This document shows positions 11,461 to 20,943 of a stretch of DNA of 64,000 bases, piece by piece (within the stretch, counting starts at the first letter, position 1; the number at the start of each line of letters is the position of its first letter). The notes beneath the pieces are model-generated. The model was not told the DNA's origin, ran no database searches, and saw only the letters and a list, made by a program, of their open reading frames with translations. The DNA is from Euclidia mi (lineage: Eukaryota; Arthropoda; Insecta; Lepidoptera; Erebidae), in NCBI GenBank assembly GCA_944739405.2, contig OX123185.2, positions 4,771,840 to 4,835,839 of the forward strand, given 5' to 3'. A program made the position numbers and the translations under genes.

Positions 11461-11686
11461 TTGAAATTAAAATATGCATTACGGATTTTACCTCAATATA
11501 TTTCAACATCTACAATTTGCATGACATTTTGGGTACTTTCCAACACCGGTCTGAGGTCGTATATGTCTTTATCTACTAAAGAAACATGAGGAGTTATTCC
11601 CAAGTGCTGTAACAATGTTTAATCTTTGGCGTTTTACGCGGAACAAACTGAAAGCAATTTGAACTTTTACATATGATTCGTTGAAC

Positions 11687-11760
11687 TTCGTAAAAGCGTT
11701 TGACCGAGTCCCAAGAGAACTAATGTAGCGAGCTTTGAGAGAATAACTAGTTCAAGACCA
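11687..11760 (+). pseudogene. RTE-like reverse transcriptase motif A relic
   Basis: One frame reads FVKAFDRVPRELM, a stop, then RALRE. KAFDRVPRELxWxALR is the motif A region (catalytic Asp in KAFD) of RTE-type LINEs. No other RT motif is visible nearby, so this is a tiny relic. Confidence 0.55.
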
Positions 11761-11813
11761 ATATAGCTTCTCAGAGGCTACTACCACAACATAACTATAT
11801 GAGTGGAACAAGT

Positions 11814-11861
11814 GAACCTTGGTAAGCGTCTATACTATTGTATAGACGCTTACCAAGGTTC
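11814..11861. repeat. Perfect 22-bp-arm hairpin
   Basis: GAACCTTGGTAAGCGTC, extended by TATAC, is followed by TATT and its exact reverse complement. No mobile-element boundary or terminator-like T-run is present. Confidence 0.9.
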
Positions 11862-12532
11862 GTCTTTGAACCTGTATGTAATGTATTTATTTTAAAGAGC
11901 AGTAGCATCAAAGACAAAGACAAAGACATTTATTACTGAAACTGTGTGCATACATAGGTGTTTACATAATATATATAGTTTCAACAGCCTACCCAATCGG
12001 GCATTGTAATATTATTCTTATAAATAATTACATACTACTATTACTTAAGACTAACATTTATTTTGAAAATATTCATTCATATTGTAAAAAACTTTTTTAA
12101 TTAGCCAACGTTTTAAGGCCCCTTTAAACAATTGTCCTTCTAGTTGCTTAATATCTACGGGTAAGTGGTAAAAAACTCGGATTGCAGTTACGTGCTTTTG
12201 TAATATATAACATTGTTTATAAGTGGTAACTTTAAATTTTATTTATATTTTATTATATTTTTATTTCGCACGTTAGGCTTAGAAGTGCACTTAAGATAAA
12301 AAAATTGGATTTTTTTTTAACAAATAAACATAATTCTAATATATAGATACCGGTAAGTGTAAGGAATCCCTTTTCACTAAATACAGATCTAAGAGAGTCC
12401 ATACTTTGCATATTATAGATAATGCGGAGACACTTTTTTTGTAGAACAAATGTAGATTGTACATCACATGAGTTGCCCCAGTATATCACTCCGTAGGTTA
12501 ACAATGGATATACATAACCAAAATAGGCTAAT

Positions 12533-12615
12533 TTTGCAGTATTGACAGAAGTTGTTTCGACAAGTATAGATACCCTATCTATACTTGTCGAAACAACTTC
12601 TGTCAATACTGCAAA
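12533..12615. repeat. Perfect 40-bp-arm inverted duplication inside LINE coding DNA
   Basis: The arm at 12533-12572 (TTTGCAGTATTGACAGAAG...) is followed by CCC and an exact reverse complement at 12576-12615. One arm is normal LINE coding sequence (codons TTSVNTAK on the minus strand). The other is a reversed copy placed upstream of it, which breaks the frame. Confidence 0.93.
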
Positions 12616-12948
12616 CACAGACATAGATCTACATAGATAACGCAAATGCATGCACTTCGCGTGTCTGAACTCCGACCAAGCGTCGAGCTTGGTCGCCACT
12701 AACTTCAGTCCCCGCGCGTCCGTTTTACCGTTAAGTAAACTTTATTCACATTACGTTGCCGCGTTTGCTTCGGACGTTTGATCTGACGTTGTGTATTAGG
12801 AGACGATGAATATCGCACAAGCGATACTGTCGCGCATCGCTTCGACTTCGTGGTACAGGCAACGTCACAGTAGGTATTAAAAAGTCGGCACGCTTGGTTT
12901 CAATACAAATCGTGATAGTTGCGTTATCTATGTAGATCTATATCTGTG
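12616..12948. mobile_element. 333-bp MITE with 8-bp target duplications
   Basis: The ends CACAGACATAGATCTACA and its near-perfect reverse complement (ending TATATCTGTG) form a terminal inverted repeat of about 30 bp running through ACGCAA/TTGCGT. The element is flanked by exact ACTGCAAA copies at 12608-12615 and 12949-12956. An 8-bp duplication with CA...TG ends suggests the hAT superfamily. The inside is GC-richer than its surroundings and has no coding capacity. It lies within the LINE reading frame. Confidence 0.9.
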
Positions 12949-13649
12949 ACTGCAAATAACTGTATTTCGATAACCTTCTGTTTATTTTTTCAATGTGATG
13001 TTTCCAATTCAAGTTATGGTCTATTGTAACTCCAAGGAAATCTATTTGCTTTACCTCTTCTATAAATGTATCCGATTCACATATATTAAACGATGATGGC
13101 TTATTTTTATAATTTTGAAATTGCATAAATTTTGTTTTTGTCAAATTTACTTTTAAGTTTATTAATTTTGGCCAGCTAGTAACGCTATTTAATGTATTAT
13201 TTATTTCAATTTCATATTCAGTGTCATTTAAGTTATCATTACATATAAAAATTGTAGCGTCATCTGCATACATAATGCACAGATGGTAAGTTAAGTTAGG
13301 CAGGTTATTTACGTAAATTAAAAATAACAATGGACCCAATATGCTGCCTTGTGGAACACCTAGTAATACCTTTTCGAACCTTGATTGAATAGGTACTATT
13401 GTTTTAGTGGTCCTATCGAAAGTTTCGATGACAGTGGCTTGCTTCCTATTTTCTAGATATGATTTTATTAGCTCTTTCGCCACGCCGCTAATACCTATAT
13501 TTTCTAATTGGTTTAATAAAATATCAAAATGCACACAGTCAAAAGCTTTTGACATGTCGAGAAATAAAGCAGTGCATCTCTTCTTTTTGTTCATATTTTC
13601 CCAAATACTTTGGAATAGTTTAATCATCAGCCCTTCTTATATAGGACCA

Positions 13650-13806
13650 AAAACTACGCCTGCAATTTGTTTTACTGTTTATTTGCGTTCCCGTGGGAAT
13701 ATTCAAAAATTCCTTCGTAGTGCCCTTAGGTTTCCCAAGAGACATACATGCCAAATTTCAACTTCTTACGTTCCGTAGTTTCTTCAGCTGCGCCTTGTAT
13801 GTCAGT
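13650..13806. repeat. Rep-A copy, reverse orientation
   Basis: Contains CGTTCCCGTGGGAATATTC, TTAGGTTTCCCAAGAGACA and GCCAAATTTCAACTTCTTAC, the reverse complement of the 1664-1868 layout. It lies directly against the 5' end of the LINE. Confidence 0.75.
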
Positions 13807-13817
13807 CATTCATAACG

Positions 13818-13892
13818 CAATAAATTTAGGTTCTCTTGTGACCCTTAACCTAAAAATAGGAGCCTTCGCAGGGCTCCGTGGATTTCTTTTTA
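13818..13892. repeat. Fragment related to the hAT-type MITE core
   Basis: TAGGTTCTCTTGTGACCCTTA and GCAGGGCTCCGTGG match the segment at about 6370-6432 and the hairpin word at 3177-3219. Confidence 0.6.
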
Positions 13893-13901
13893 TTAAAAAA
13901 T

Positions 13902-14795
13902 CTGCCTCGTTGGTCTCGCGGCATAAATGTGTTGTCGGGCAAAGTGTTATTGGGTTTTTCCGTTAGGTAATTCTCAGTAGCGGATCTCTGCCTTTTCGCC
14001 GAAAATTGTTCAGCCGATTATCACTTGCCAACTAACGTTTCGCAGAATTTTATTTCGCAGAATAATCATTTTACAACTTGTGATATAATTTTGTTTTTAT
14101 TTCCCAACCTCACAGTTGCCAACTTTACGTTTGGTCTTCCTTTTATCGTCCCAGTTCTAACCTAACCGATGTAGCATATTTAAATGCCCTGAGTGGTGAA
14201 ATAAAAGCGATTTGGTTCTGGCACTTCGCCGGCCGCTGCCGCGGCACGCTCGCTTCGCTCGCTCAACTCGTGCGTTGTGGTCGCAGTTCTAACCTAACCT
14301 AACCAGCCATTGTTTCAGTTGACGTGCATTGTTTATCAGCATACTAAACTAACCTAACCTAACCGATTCCTTTCGATTTCAACTGAACTTCCCGAAACAT
14401 CACCTGAACAGACGAAACGTTATTCGTCTAAAAGTTGTCTGGCGTAATAATTTGACAAAAGATAAATGCCCCAAACGTTTTTTGTCATTACAATAATCAG
14501 CTTAACAATAATTCTACCAAATGAAACGTTGTCATACAAAAATTTGACAATCGTTAGTCGTCAAAGTGAAAAATAGGCGAAACGTTAGTTGGTAAGTGAT
14601 AATCAGCCAAACAATTTTCGGCGAAAAGGCAGGGTCCCCTCAGTAGCAGCTCGGAGTTTGGTAATGTGCCCGGTACGGCAATAGGCTCGCCCCCTATTAC
14701 GTGGGACCTAAAAAAATCATGGAGAAATGTGGGTGTTATATCACACCTCTGCCTACCCCTTCGGGGATACAGGCGTGAGTCTATAATAAAATAAT
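13902..14795 (+). mobile_element. SINE-A split by a MITE
   Basis: The head TGCCTCGTTGGTCTCGCGGC starts at 13903, and the body runs to CTCAGTAGC at 13981. The rest resumes at 14639 with CTCAGTAGCAGCTCGG and ends GATACAGGCGTGAGTCTAT, then ATAATAA repeats. Box B has been lost from the head by an internal deletion (GTGTTGTCGGGC joins the A-box side directly to the body). The gap is the element at 13982-14638. Confidence 0.88.
13982..14638. mobile_element. 657-bp Mutator-type MITE with 9-bp target duplications
   Basis: The left end GGATCTCTGCCTTTTCGCCG and the reverse complement of the right end match, with few differences, for about 60 bp through CCAACTAACGTTTCGC. The element is flanked by exact CTCAGTAGC copies at 13973-13981 and 14639-14647, and removing it restores a normal SINE-A. 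Long terminal inverted repeats with 9-bp duplications are typical of Mutator-like elements. The interior carries two short AACCTAACCTAACC runs and a GC-rich GCACGCTCGCTTCGCTCGC block. No transposase frame is present. Confidence 0.9.
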
Positions 14796-15149
14796 AATAA
14801 TAATATACATATATCAGGCAATGATGACTATGCTGTGCTAATTCATAGTCTCTAGAACATCCGAAATGAATTAAGAAAATATCTGCACCGGTATTGAAAA
14901 GTAATAACAAAAATGTAAGTATTGAAAATATAAAATAACAAAGTACAGGCTGCAGACTAAGCAATGACCTGGGTACAAACAATTGAAAAATGACAATACA
15001 AGCACGAATGAACAGACAACCTACAAATGTGTGCACAGGAGTACTAGGAGTAAACTAGGGCAATAGCCTGAACAAAGAAGAAGACGTGTGGCTTGTAAGG
15101 TTTAAATTAAAGGTTTACTAACTAAAGACATATTCACATTTGATTTATT
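14796..15149. other. No gene seen; short TAA repeat at its left end
   Basis: Bases 14783-14810 are ATAATAATAA-type repeats belonging to the SINE tail. The remainder is unassigned. The minus-strand frame covering 14554-15036 crosses the MITE and SINE and is a chance frame. Confidence 0.5.
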
Positions 15150-15385
15150 GATGATATGATGAGATGACCATCAGGCAAACCTGATGGAAAGCAATTACCG
15201 CCAATCTTGGAAACAAGCAACACCAGAGGAGTCACAAGAGCGTTGAAACCTTTTAAGTTCGGAAGAGGAATAGGAGGAGGAGGAGTTGGATGAGGGAGAA
15301 GGAAAAGAGGATGGGGCCTCCGGCACTCTCAGTCACTGAACGAAATGCAACAGCATAGGAACTGTTATTTTACGTTGATTTTCTT
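15150..15385. repeat. Dispersed repeat rep-V, diverged copy
   Basis: Contains CAATTACCGCCAATCTTGG, CAACACCAGAGGAGTCAC, GGGCCTCCGGCACTCTCA and CGAAATGCAACAG, in the same order as the copies at 16286-16612, 25752-26037 and 47200-47508. Confidence 0.75.
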
Positions 15386-15387
15386 TT

Positions 15388-16285
15388 TAGGGTTCCGTAG
15401 TCCACAAGGAACCCTTATAGTTTCGTCATGTCCGTCCGTCTGTCCGTCCGCAGCCTAGCTCAAAGACGCCTGGTGCTAGAAAGCTGATATTTGACATGAA
15501 TATAGACATACGATATTGCAACAAAACTGTAGAATAAAATTTAGGAAAATATTTTTTTTAAGGGTATCTCTCCTACATATATAGTGGGGTTGAATTTTTT
15601 TTTGGTTGAGTACCCCATTGTGTGGGATATCATTGGATAGGTTTTAAAAAAATATTATTAGTTTGCTCAAATCATTTTTCGATCAAGTGATTGGTTGTCC
15701 ATGTGGTGACGGATTAAGAATACGGGATGTCACCACCCCATATCATCCCACGGGTGTCGTAAAAGCCGACAGAGGGAGCATATTATGCAGAGAACATCAC
15801 TGTAAGAGAAGGAAAACTTGATACAAACCCTATACCAACCCGTTTGGCCAGCGTGGTATAGTAGGCCAATTCCTCCTTTCAAAGGAGAGGCCTAGTCCAG
15901 CAGTGGACTGTTAAAGGCTGATGATGATGATGATTGGTCTGTCAAATATTAAGCTTTGAAGTGAAAAAAATTGTTACACTCAAGTGTCCCCCCCCCCCTC
16001 TGCCCGCTAAACTGTTAATTTGGAAGAGGTGAAAAAAAATCACAAATGTAGTACATATAACGAATTTAAAAGGAAAACTATCACGGCTAAGTAGACATCA
16101 CTAGTTTACGAGTAATCGTCGGCTAACTTATAAATATCTATTTCTGTGAGTTTACATTGGGAGCGCTGGCTTAATCTTAAAGATGCCCGTTTTTAGTCCC
16201 ATGTGAAACAGAAGTTACTATCAATAATGGCCATTATGGGCAACTACGGAACCCTACATTGCGCGTGGCCCGACATGCACTTGGC
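15388..16285. repeat. Dispersed repeat rep-Y, split by an RTE-tail unit
   Basis: Begins AGGGTTCCGTAGTCCAC and ends CAACTACGGAACCCT, then GCGCGTGGCCCGACATGCA. The inner ends AGGGTTCCGTAG and CTACGGAACCCT form a 12-bp inverted repeat. It contains GTCCGTCCGTCTGTCCGTCC. Open at 15696-15930 by a later insertion. Class unknown; no coding capacity. Confidence 0.7.
15696..15930 (+). mobile_element. RTE-tail unit with 8-bp target duplication
   Basis: A 235-bp unit starting near TGTCCATGTGGTGACGG and ending (GATGAT)n. It is flanked by TGATTGGT at 15688-15695 and 15931-15938. It shares its start with the units at 40874 and 51393. Confidence 0.85.
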
Positions 16286-16612
16286 CGGTTTTTTTTTATA
16301 GTAATAGGCGGCAAACAAGCAGACGGATCGCCTGATGGTGAGCAATTACCGCCGCCCATGGACACAAGAAACACCACAGGAGTCATAAGTGCGTTGCTGC
16401 CCCTTGGGGTTGGGAAAAGGGATAGGATGATGAGTGGGATGAGGGAGAATGAATAGGGGATAGGGCCTCCGGCACTCTCACTCACTGAACGAAACGCAAC
16501 AGTTTAGGTACTTTTACTTTCCGTCGATTTTCTGTGAGAGGGTAGTACTTCCCCGGTCGAGCCGTCCCATTCTTGCTGAAATCACCAAGGCTCTACTCTA
16601 CTACCTTCTAAA
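16286..16612. repeat. Rep-V copy
   Basis: TAGTAATAGGCGGCAAACAAG, GACGGATCGCCTGATGG, CCGCCGCCCATGGACACAAG and GTACTTCCCCGGTCGAGCC. Frames on both strands here (16234-16485) are by-products. Confidence 0.8.
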
Positions 16613-17148
16613 ATTACCGTTTAGTTTAAAAAGAAAAAAAAACTGCAGATCCGTAATTTTATCCATCGCAAGAAAGTATCAAAACATAAAAAACTGTTTA
16701 TCTATTTGGCTATTATATTTTTTTAAGCTAGCTAGGTTTTAGTACCAAAATTACATGAAATTAATGTCACGAAATCTGCGTATCTGCAACAATTTTTGTG
16801 CCTTATTTAATACTTACGTGAGCGCTGTGAAAATTTAATGCATTTTAATTACCTTATTTAAAGTTTATCCTGTTCGAATTATAGTTATTTGGTCTGAATA
16901 AATTGTATTTACAATAAATCAATATGCATTATAGTAGTTTATTGTGGTTTTCATATTGGGCAGAGCTATGTATGCCTAATTTGGGAGCAAATAACAACCT
17001 TTCCTAATTTATGTGAACTATTCCATGGATACTATTAAAATGTAATAACACCCACATATTTTAGGCACATTTTATCGCTGAATAAAATCTACTCCAAATT
17101 GACTTTTAATGTTAAGTTAAAAATAGTAATAGCTCAAAATATTAACTA
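16613..17148. other. No gene seen
   Basis: AT-rich, nothing recognisable. Confidence 0.5.
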
Positions 17149-17358
17149 CTAGATGAGCCCGCGGTTACACCCGCGTTATTTAAGGCTACTGCTCCGCTCC
17201 CGTGGCTCATAGCGTGACGTTATATAGCCTATAGCCTTCCTTGATAAAGGGGCTATCTATAACTAAAATAATTTTTCAAATCGGACCAGTAGTTCCTGAA
17301 ATTAGCGCTTTCAACCAAACAAACAAACAAACTTTTCAGCTATAAATATAAGTATTAG
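17149..17358. repeat. Rep-W copy
   Basis: CTAGATGAGCCCGCGGTTAC at the start and CAACCAAACAAACAAACAAA near the end. One of four copies. Confidence 0.8.
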
Positions 17359-17450
17359 ATTAGATTGAAAACATATTTTTGTATTACGAAAATGTGGTCT
17401 ATAGGTAGACGTTTAATGCCTAAGGCATTTTGTACCAGTCAACCTACGGT

Positions 17451-17516
17451 CAAGTCCTCCTTTCAAAGGAGAGGCCCAGTTCAGCAGTGGACTGGTAAAG
17501 GCTGATGATGATGATG
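17451..17516 (+). mobile_element. 66-bp 5'-truncated RTE tail with 10-bp target duplication
   Basis: Only CAAGTCCTCCTTTCAAAGG through CAGCAGTGGACTGG and (GATGAT)n remains. It is flanked by exact AACCTACGGT copies at 17441-17450 and 17517-17526. Confidence 0.9.
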
Positions 17517-17526
17517 AACCTACGGT

Positions 17527-18025
17527 GGTGCAGACGTAATTTGACTGTAGGGGAGTAATTAGAAATCAGAGTAATTTAATCTATTTGTAAATATTGCAAA
17601 TTTTATAAAGAGGTTAAATAAATCCTTGCAAAATTTATCCTTATTATCAAACAACCAAGTCCAAAATTAAAACCCAAAAACATCGTTGGGTATACTAAAC
17701 TACAAAAAATATGTCTGCTATGTACCTCATTTGTCTCAGAGGTTAAAATACCCAACGATATGTAAAGTGACCGTACTTGAATATAAGTGGTCCCTGTACG
17801 GCATTATAATAATGTATTTTATAGAACGGCCATCTTGCTTCTGACGTTAATGACCGTTACACTGAAATATGGGGCTTTTCAATCCTGACTCGGGACTTTA
17901 TTTTCTGTGAATTTTTAAACTTGCATATTTTATAGGGCGTTCTGCTTGATAGTTTTATAAGGTTGCTCATGTGTAGATTAAACAAAATATTGTAGAAATT
18001 GTTAAAGATTTTTAACATAACATAA
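17527..18025. other. No gene seen
   Basis: AT-rich and unassigned. ATACCCAACGATATGTAA and CATCGTTGGGTATACTAA form a loose inverted pair around 17680-17765. Confidence 0.45.
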
Positions 18026-18296
18026 CATAACTGCACGCTTTTTATCCCTAAAGGGGTAGCAGATGTGTATTACATACCCACACTTCGCCAGTTATGTTTC
18101 GGTCCCAATGTACCTAATAAGGGGGCGAGCCTATTGCCATCTTCCGGGCACATTATTCACCGGGCGATTAATAAAAATTTTAATACACACAACTTCGAAA
18201 AGTCTGACGTGTGTGCCCGGGGTACCTGGGGATCGAACCCGAGACCATCGTCTCGGCAGTCCGTTACGTACATACGTACACTACTGGGCTATTGCC
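18026..18296 (-). mobile_element. SINE-D copy
   Basis: On the minus strand the head (GGGATCGAACCC box B region, AGCCCAGTAGTGTACG) is followed by the body with CGAAGTTGTGTGTATT and AATAGGCTCGCCCCCTTATT, then GGGGTAGCAGATGTG-type end in reverse. It shares its body with the copy at 20944-21420. The forward frames at 18063-18370 arise from it. Confidence 0.8.
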
Positions 18297-18735
18297 CCTT
18301 ACGATCAAAGATTTTTACAAAGAGGAATATTTTGAAATGGAAGCCTGATTTTATTAAAATAATGTTGTAGTTATTATATAGCATCTCGATGTTTACAAGA
18401 GTTCAGTTGTTTGTGTTTTGTATAAAATATTCCTTGCTGTTACATATTGTATAAACACGTGTAAATAAATTGCTCTATAATGTGGCTTAAGGAAAAATGT
18501 GGAATAAAATAAATCTAGTTTAGTATCGATAAAGACTGTACCTAATCGTTCTGTTTTATAAAGGCTAGAATGTTCATCAACGTTTTTATTTACGTCATAA
18601 AATGGTGTAATTTTTTAATCTGAGGTGGTGTTGTAGCTGTTTGAAAGTAATTACAGTTCTGATGACTAAACAATAATTGGGGTGCGGCGAAGGTCACGTA
18701 TGCTTGCTTGGAAATAGTAGAACTGAATGATGAAC
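18297..18735. other. No gene seen
   Basis: AT-rich, nothing recognisable. Confidence 0.5.
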
Positions 18736-19160
18736 AACTCTAAGATCAAAAAGATGCTATCCCCTGCTTGAACAAGCGACTCTTCCACAAGCTGCTGCAT
18801 TCTAATAGAAAAACTCTAAAGCATCTGACAGGCATAATAACCGGCCACTGTCCACTCAACAAGCACCTATTCAACATAGGCGTTACGGACAGCCCACTGT
18901 GCAGGGGCTGCATGGAAACTGAAGAAACACCCGCTCACGTCATTCTGCACAAATGTGAGCGACCAACGGGCAAAGCTGCTGAACAACCCCAGAACCATGT
19001 GTGAGGCTTTGAACGACATCAGCCAACTAATGGCTTTCTGGAAGGAGCTAAGGTGGTATGAGTAGTCGGCGTCAATCAAGTCGCCACTTACGCACAATGA
19101 CCCAAATAAGTGGCTAAGTGCGGAAAACCCACGACCAACTAAAACTAAAACTAACTCTAA
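18736..19160 (+). pseudogene. R1-like LINE, RNase H C-terminal fragment
   Basis: The frame at 18768-19004 encodes LHSNRKTLKHLTGIITGHCP, then LNKHLFNIGVTDSPLCRGCM and ETEETPAHVILHKCE. The LTGxxTGHCxLNxHL...CxxCxxxEETxxHVxxxC pattern is the RNase H-like tail with a Cys/His cluster seen at the end of R1/jockey-type LINE proteins. After a frameshift the ending continues as MCEALNDISQLMAFWKELRW, with a stop at about 19062. A 3' tail of about 90 bases ends AACTAAAACTAAAACT. The upstream endonuclease and RT are missing. Confidence 0.8.
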
Positions 19161-19241
19161 GATTTCGCGAATTGGATACAGTGCAGGTGATTTACTGATG
19201 CTCTATATTATTTAAGACGAGTAAGGATAAGGATTGTTCTT

Positions 19242-20102
19242 TATCATATCAGCCAAACGACGTCCACTGCTGGACAAAGGCCAAGGTTCTCCACACAGAC
19301 CGGTCTTGAGCCGCCCGCATCCAACCGCCTCCCGCGATCTTGACGAGATCGTCGGTCCACCTTGCGGGGGGCCTACCTCTGCTGCGTCGTCCGGTACGTG
19401 GCCGCCACTCCAGAACCTTTCTGCCCCAACGGCCACCGGTTCTTCGAGCTATGTGCCCTGCCCACTGCCGCTCCAGCTTGGCTATCCGGAGAGCTATGTC
19501 GGCGACTTTGGTTCTACTGCGGATCTCCCCATTTCTGATTCGATCTCGCAGGGAAACTCCAAGCATAGCTGTCTCCATCGCCCTCTGAGTGACCTTGAGC
19601 CTTCTGATAAGCCCCATAGTGAGCGACCACGTCTCTGATCCGTAAGTCATCACTGGCAACACACACTGGTCAAAGACTTTCGTCTTGAGACATTGCGGGA
19701 TATCGGACGAGAATATATGTCGTAGCTTCCCGAACGCCGCCCAACCGAGTTGGATTCGACGATTGACCTCCTTCTCGAAGTTGGACCTACCTAATTGGAC
19801 TACTTGTCCCAGGTAGATATACTTGTCGACAACTTCGAGCGTAGAGTTCCCAACCTGAATAGGAGCAGGTACAACATGGACGTTCGACATGATTTTCGTC
19901 TTGTCCATGTTCATCTTAAGACCTACTTGTTGGGAGACTCTACAGAGGCCATCGAGCATTGTGCCTAGGTCTTGCATGGTCTCGGCCATGACTACGATAT
20001 CGTCTGCGAATCGAAGGTGAGTGATGTACTCGCCGTTGATGTTGATGCCGAGTCCATTCCAGTCCAGAAGCTTGAAAACATCCTCCAGCGCAATGGTAAA
20101 CA
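19242..20102 (-). pseudogene. RTE-clade LINE, 5'-truncated copy with target duplications
   Basis: On the minus strand the frame covers the end of an RTE-type reverse transcriptase. FTIALEDVFKLLDWNG leads into THLRFADDIVVMAE (motif C with the FADD box), then MNMDKTKIMS, YIYLGQVV, NRRIQLGWAAFGKL, PVMTYGSETW and WAGHIARRTGGRWGRKVLEW, GRPPARWTDDLVKIAG. It ends WTSFG with a stop, close to the element end GGCTGATATGATA. The copy is flanked by GGATTGTTCTT at 19231-19241 and 20103-20113, so it is a complete insertion that was truncated upstream of motif C. The frame is open over its whole length, which suggests a fairly recent insertion. The first codons of the open frame beyond 20102 are host sequence. 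Confidence 0.92.
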
Positions 20103-20113
20103 GGATTGTTCTT

Positions 20114-20436
20114 ATATTCATTTAAAACTAAAATAATTCTTAATATGGTTATAATATCAGCGAATATTAAAAATACTATTCTCATTATTTTTGAAAGCGT
20201 TTTCCATTTGAATAGCATTCTGATGAAGCTTTGCGTGGCTTTAAACGTAAATAACTTTATGCGAGGTAATTTGCATTTTAAGGGTAGGTTTATGTAATCC
20301 ATGTATACATTTTTAAGACAGTACGTTTATATTTTTGCCATAAGCGGCTGGATTCCTAGGATTACTAAAAATGTCTTTGTTCTAAGAGAAAATTGTTAAA
20401 CTTTAGTTCTTAATTATATTTCGGGATTTATACAAT
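20114..20436. other. No gene seen
   Basis: AT-rich and unassigned. Confidence 0.5.
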
Positions 20437-20641
20437 ACTAGAGGATGCCCGCGGTTACACCTGCGTTATTGAAGGCTACTGCTCTGCTGCCGTCGCTCGT
20501 AGCGTGATGTTATATAGCCTATAGCCTTCCTCGATAAATGGGCTATCTAACACTGAAAATTTTTTTCAAATCGGACCAGTAGTTCCTGAGATTAGCGCGT
20601 CCAACCAAACAAACAAACTCTTCAGCTTTATTAGTATAAGA
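20437..20641. repeat. Rep-W copy
   Basis: CTAGAGGATGCCCGCGG to AGCTTTATTAGTATAAGAT. Confidence 0.8.
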
Positions 20642-20644
20642 TAC

Positions 20645-20755
20645 CTCTGTTTTGAGTATTCGATATTTCGGCGTTGTTGCAAGCGCTATGATCACGGATG
20701 ACATTTGAAACTGATCTATTGACCACGAAAGTTTAAATTCATAAAGTATTTAATA
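20645..20755. repeat. Dispersed repeat rep-P
   Basis: GAGTATTCGATATTTCGGCG, GTTGCAAGCGCTATGATCA and ACCACGAAAGTTTAAATTC match 34385-34500 in order. Similar wording is common beside Penelope-like elements in moths; here that link is an inference only. Confidence 0.6.
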
Positions 20756-20943
20756 ACTTCTAGTTAAAACCCGGAGACCGCTGAAGTACTAGTCTAACCT
20801 AATTTGACTGAATATAAGCTTTTCTACAGAGCGACTGCAAGACGAGTCGTAGTTTTTTATTTAAGTCTAAGCTGAAATCAAAATGCGTTATTTTACTGAC
20901 GCTAACTGTCACTGAAAACTTTATTAGAACGTTTTCTACAGTA

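Larger units (their letters stand above)
11912..13643 (-). pseudogene. LINE (EN/RT type), 5'-truncated and interrupted
   Basis: On the minus strand, 13627-12949 encode the reverse transcriptase core. LFLDMSKAFDCV is motif A, GVPQGSILGPLLF is motif B, MYADDATIF is motif C with both catalytic aspartates, and FLGVTIDHNLNWKHHI follows. Coding resumes at about 12572-12290 with TTSVNTAKLAYFGYV, LLTYGVIYWG and LQKKCLRIIYNMQS, the normal order of this family's C-terminal region. The 3' untranslated tail runs to 11912 and ends in AATAAATGTCTTTGTC-type repeats. The frame is broken by a 333-bp MITE at 12616-12948 and by the inverted duplication at 12533-12615. The endonuclease domain is absent. It is the same general clade as 22027-25560 and 47590-48500 (jockey/CR1-like; not resolved further). 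Confidence 0.88.

Noticed and set aside
14160..14370. Telomeric (CCTAA)n sequence or internal telomere relic
   Set aside because: Only two or three units at a time, lying inside a MITE with clear ends and target duplications.
14554..15036. 160-codon minus-strand frame
   Set aside because: It crosses the Mutator-type MITE, a SINE-A and unassigned DNA, so it cannot be one gene.
16234..16485. Pro/Ser-rich frame on the minus strand
   Set aside because: It follows the rep-V repeat and recurs in the rep-V copy at 47169-47393.
19234..19638. 134-codon plus-strand frame
   Set aside because: It is the antisense shadow of the RTE reverse transcriptase frame.
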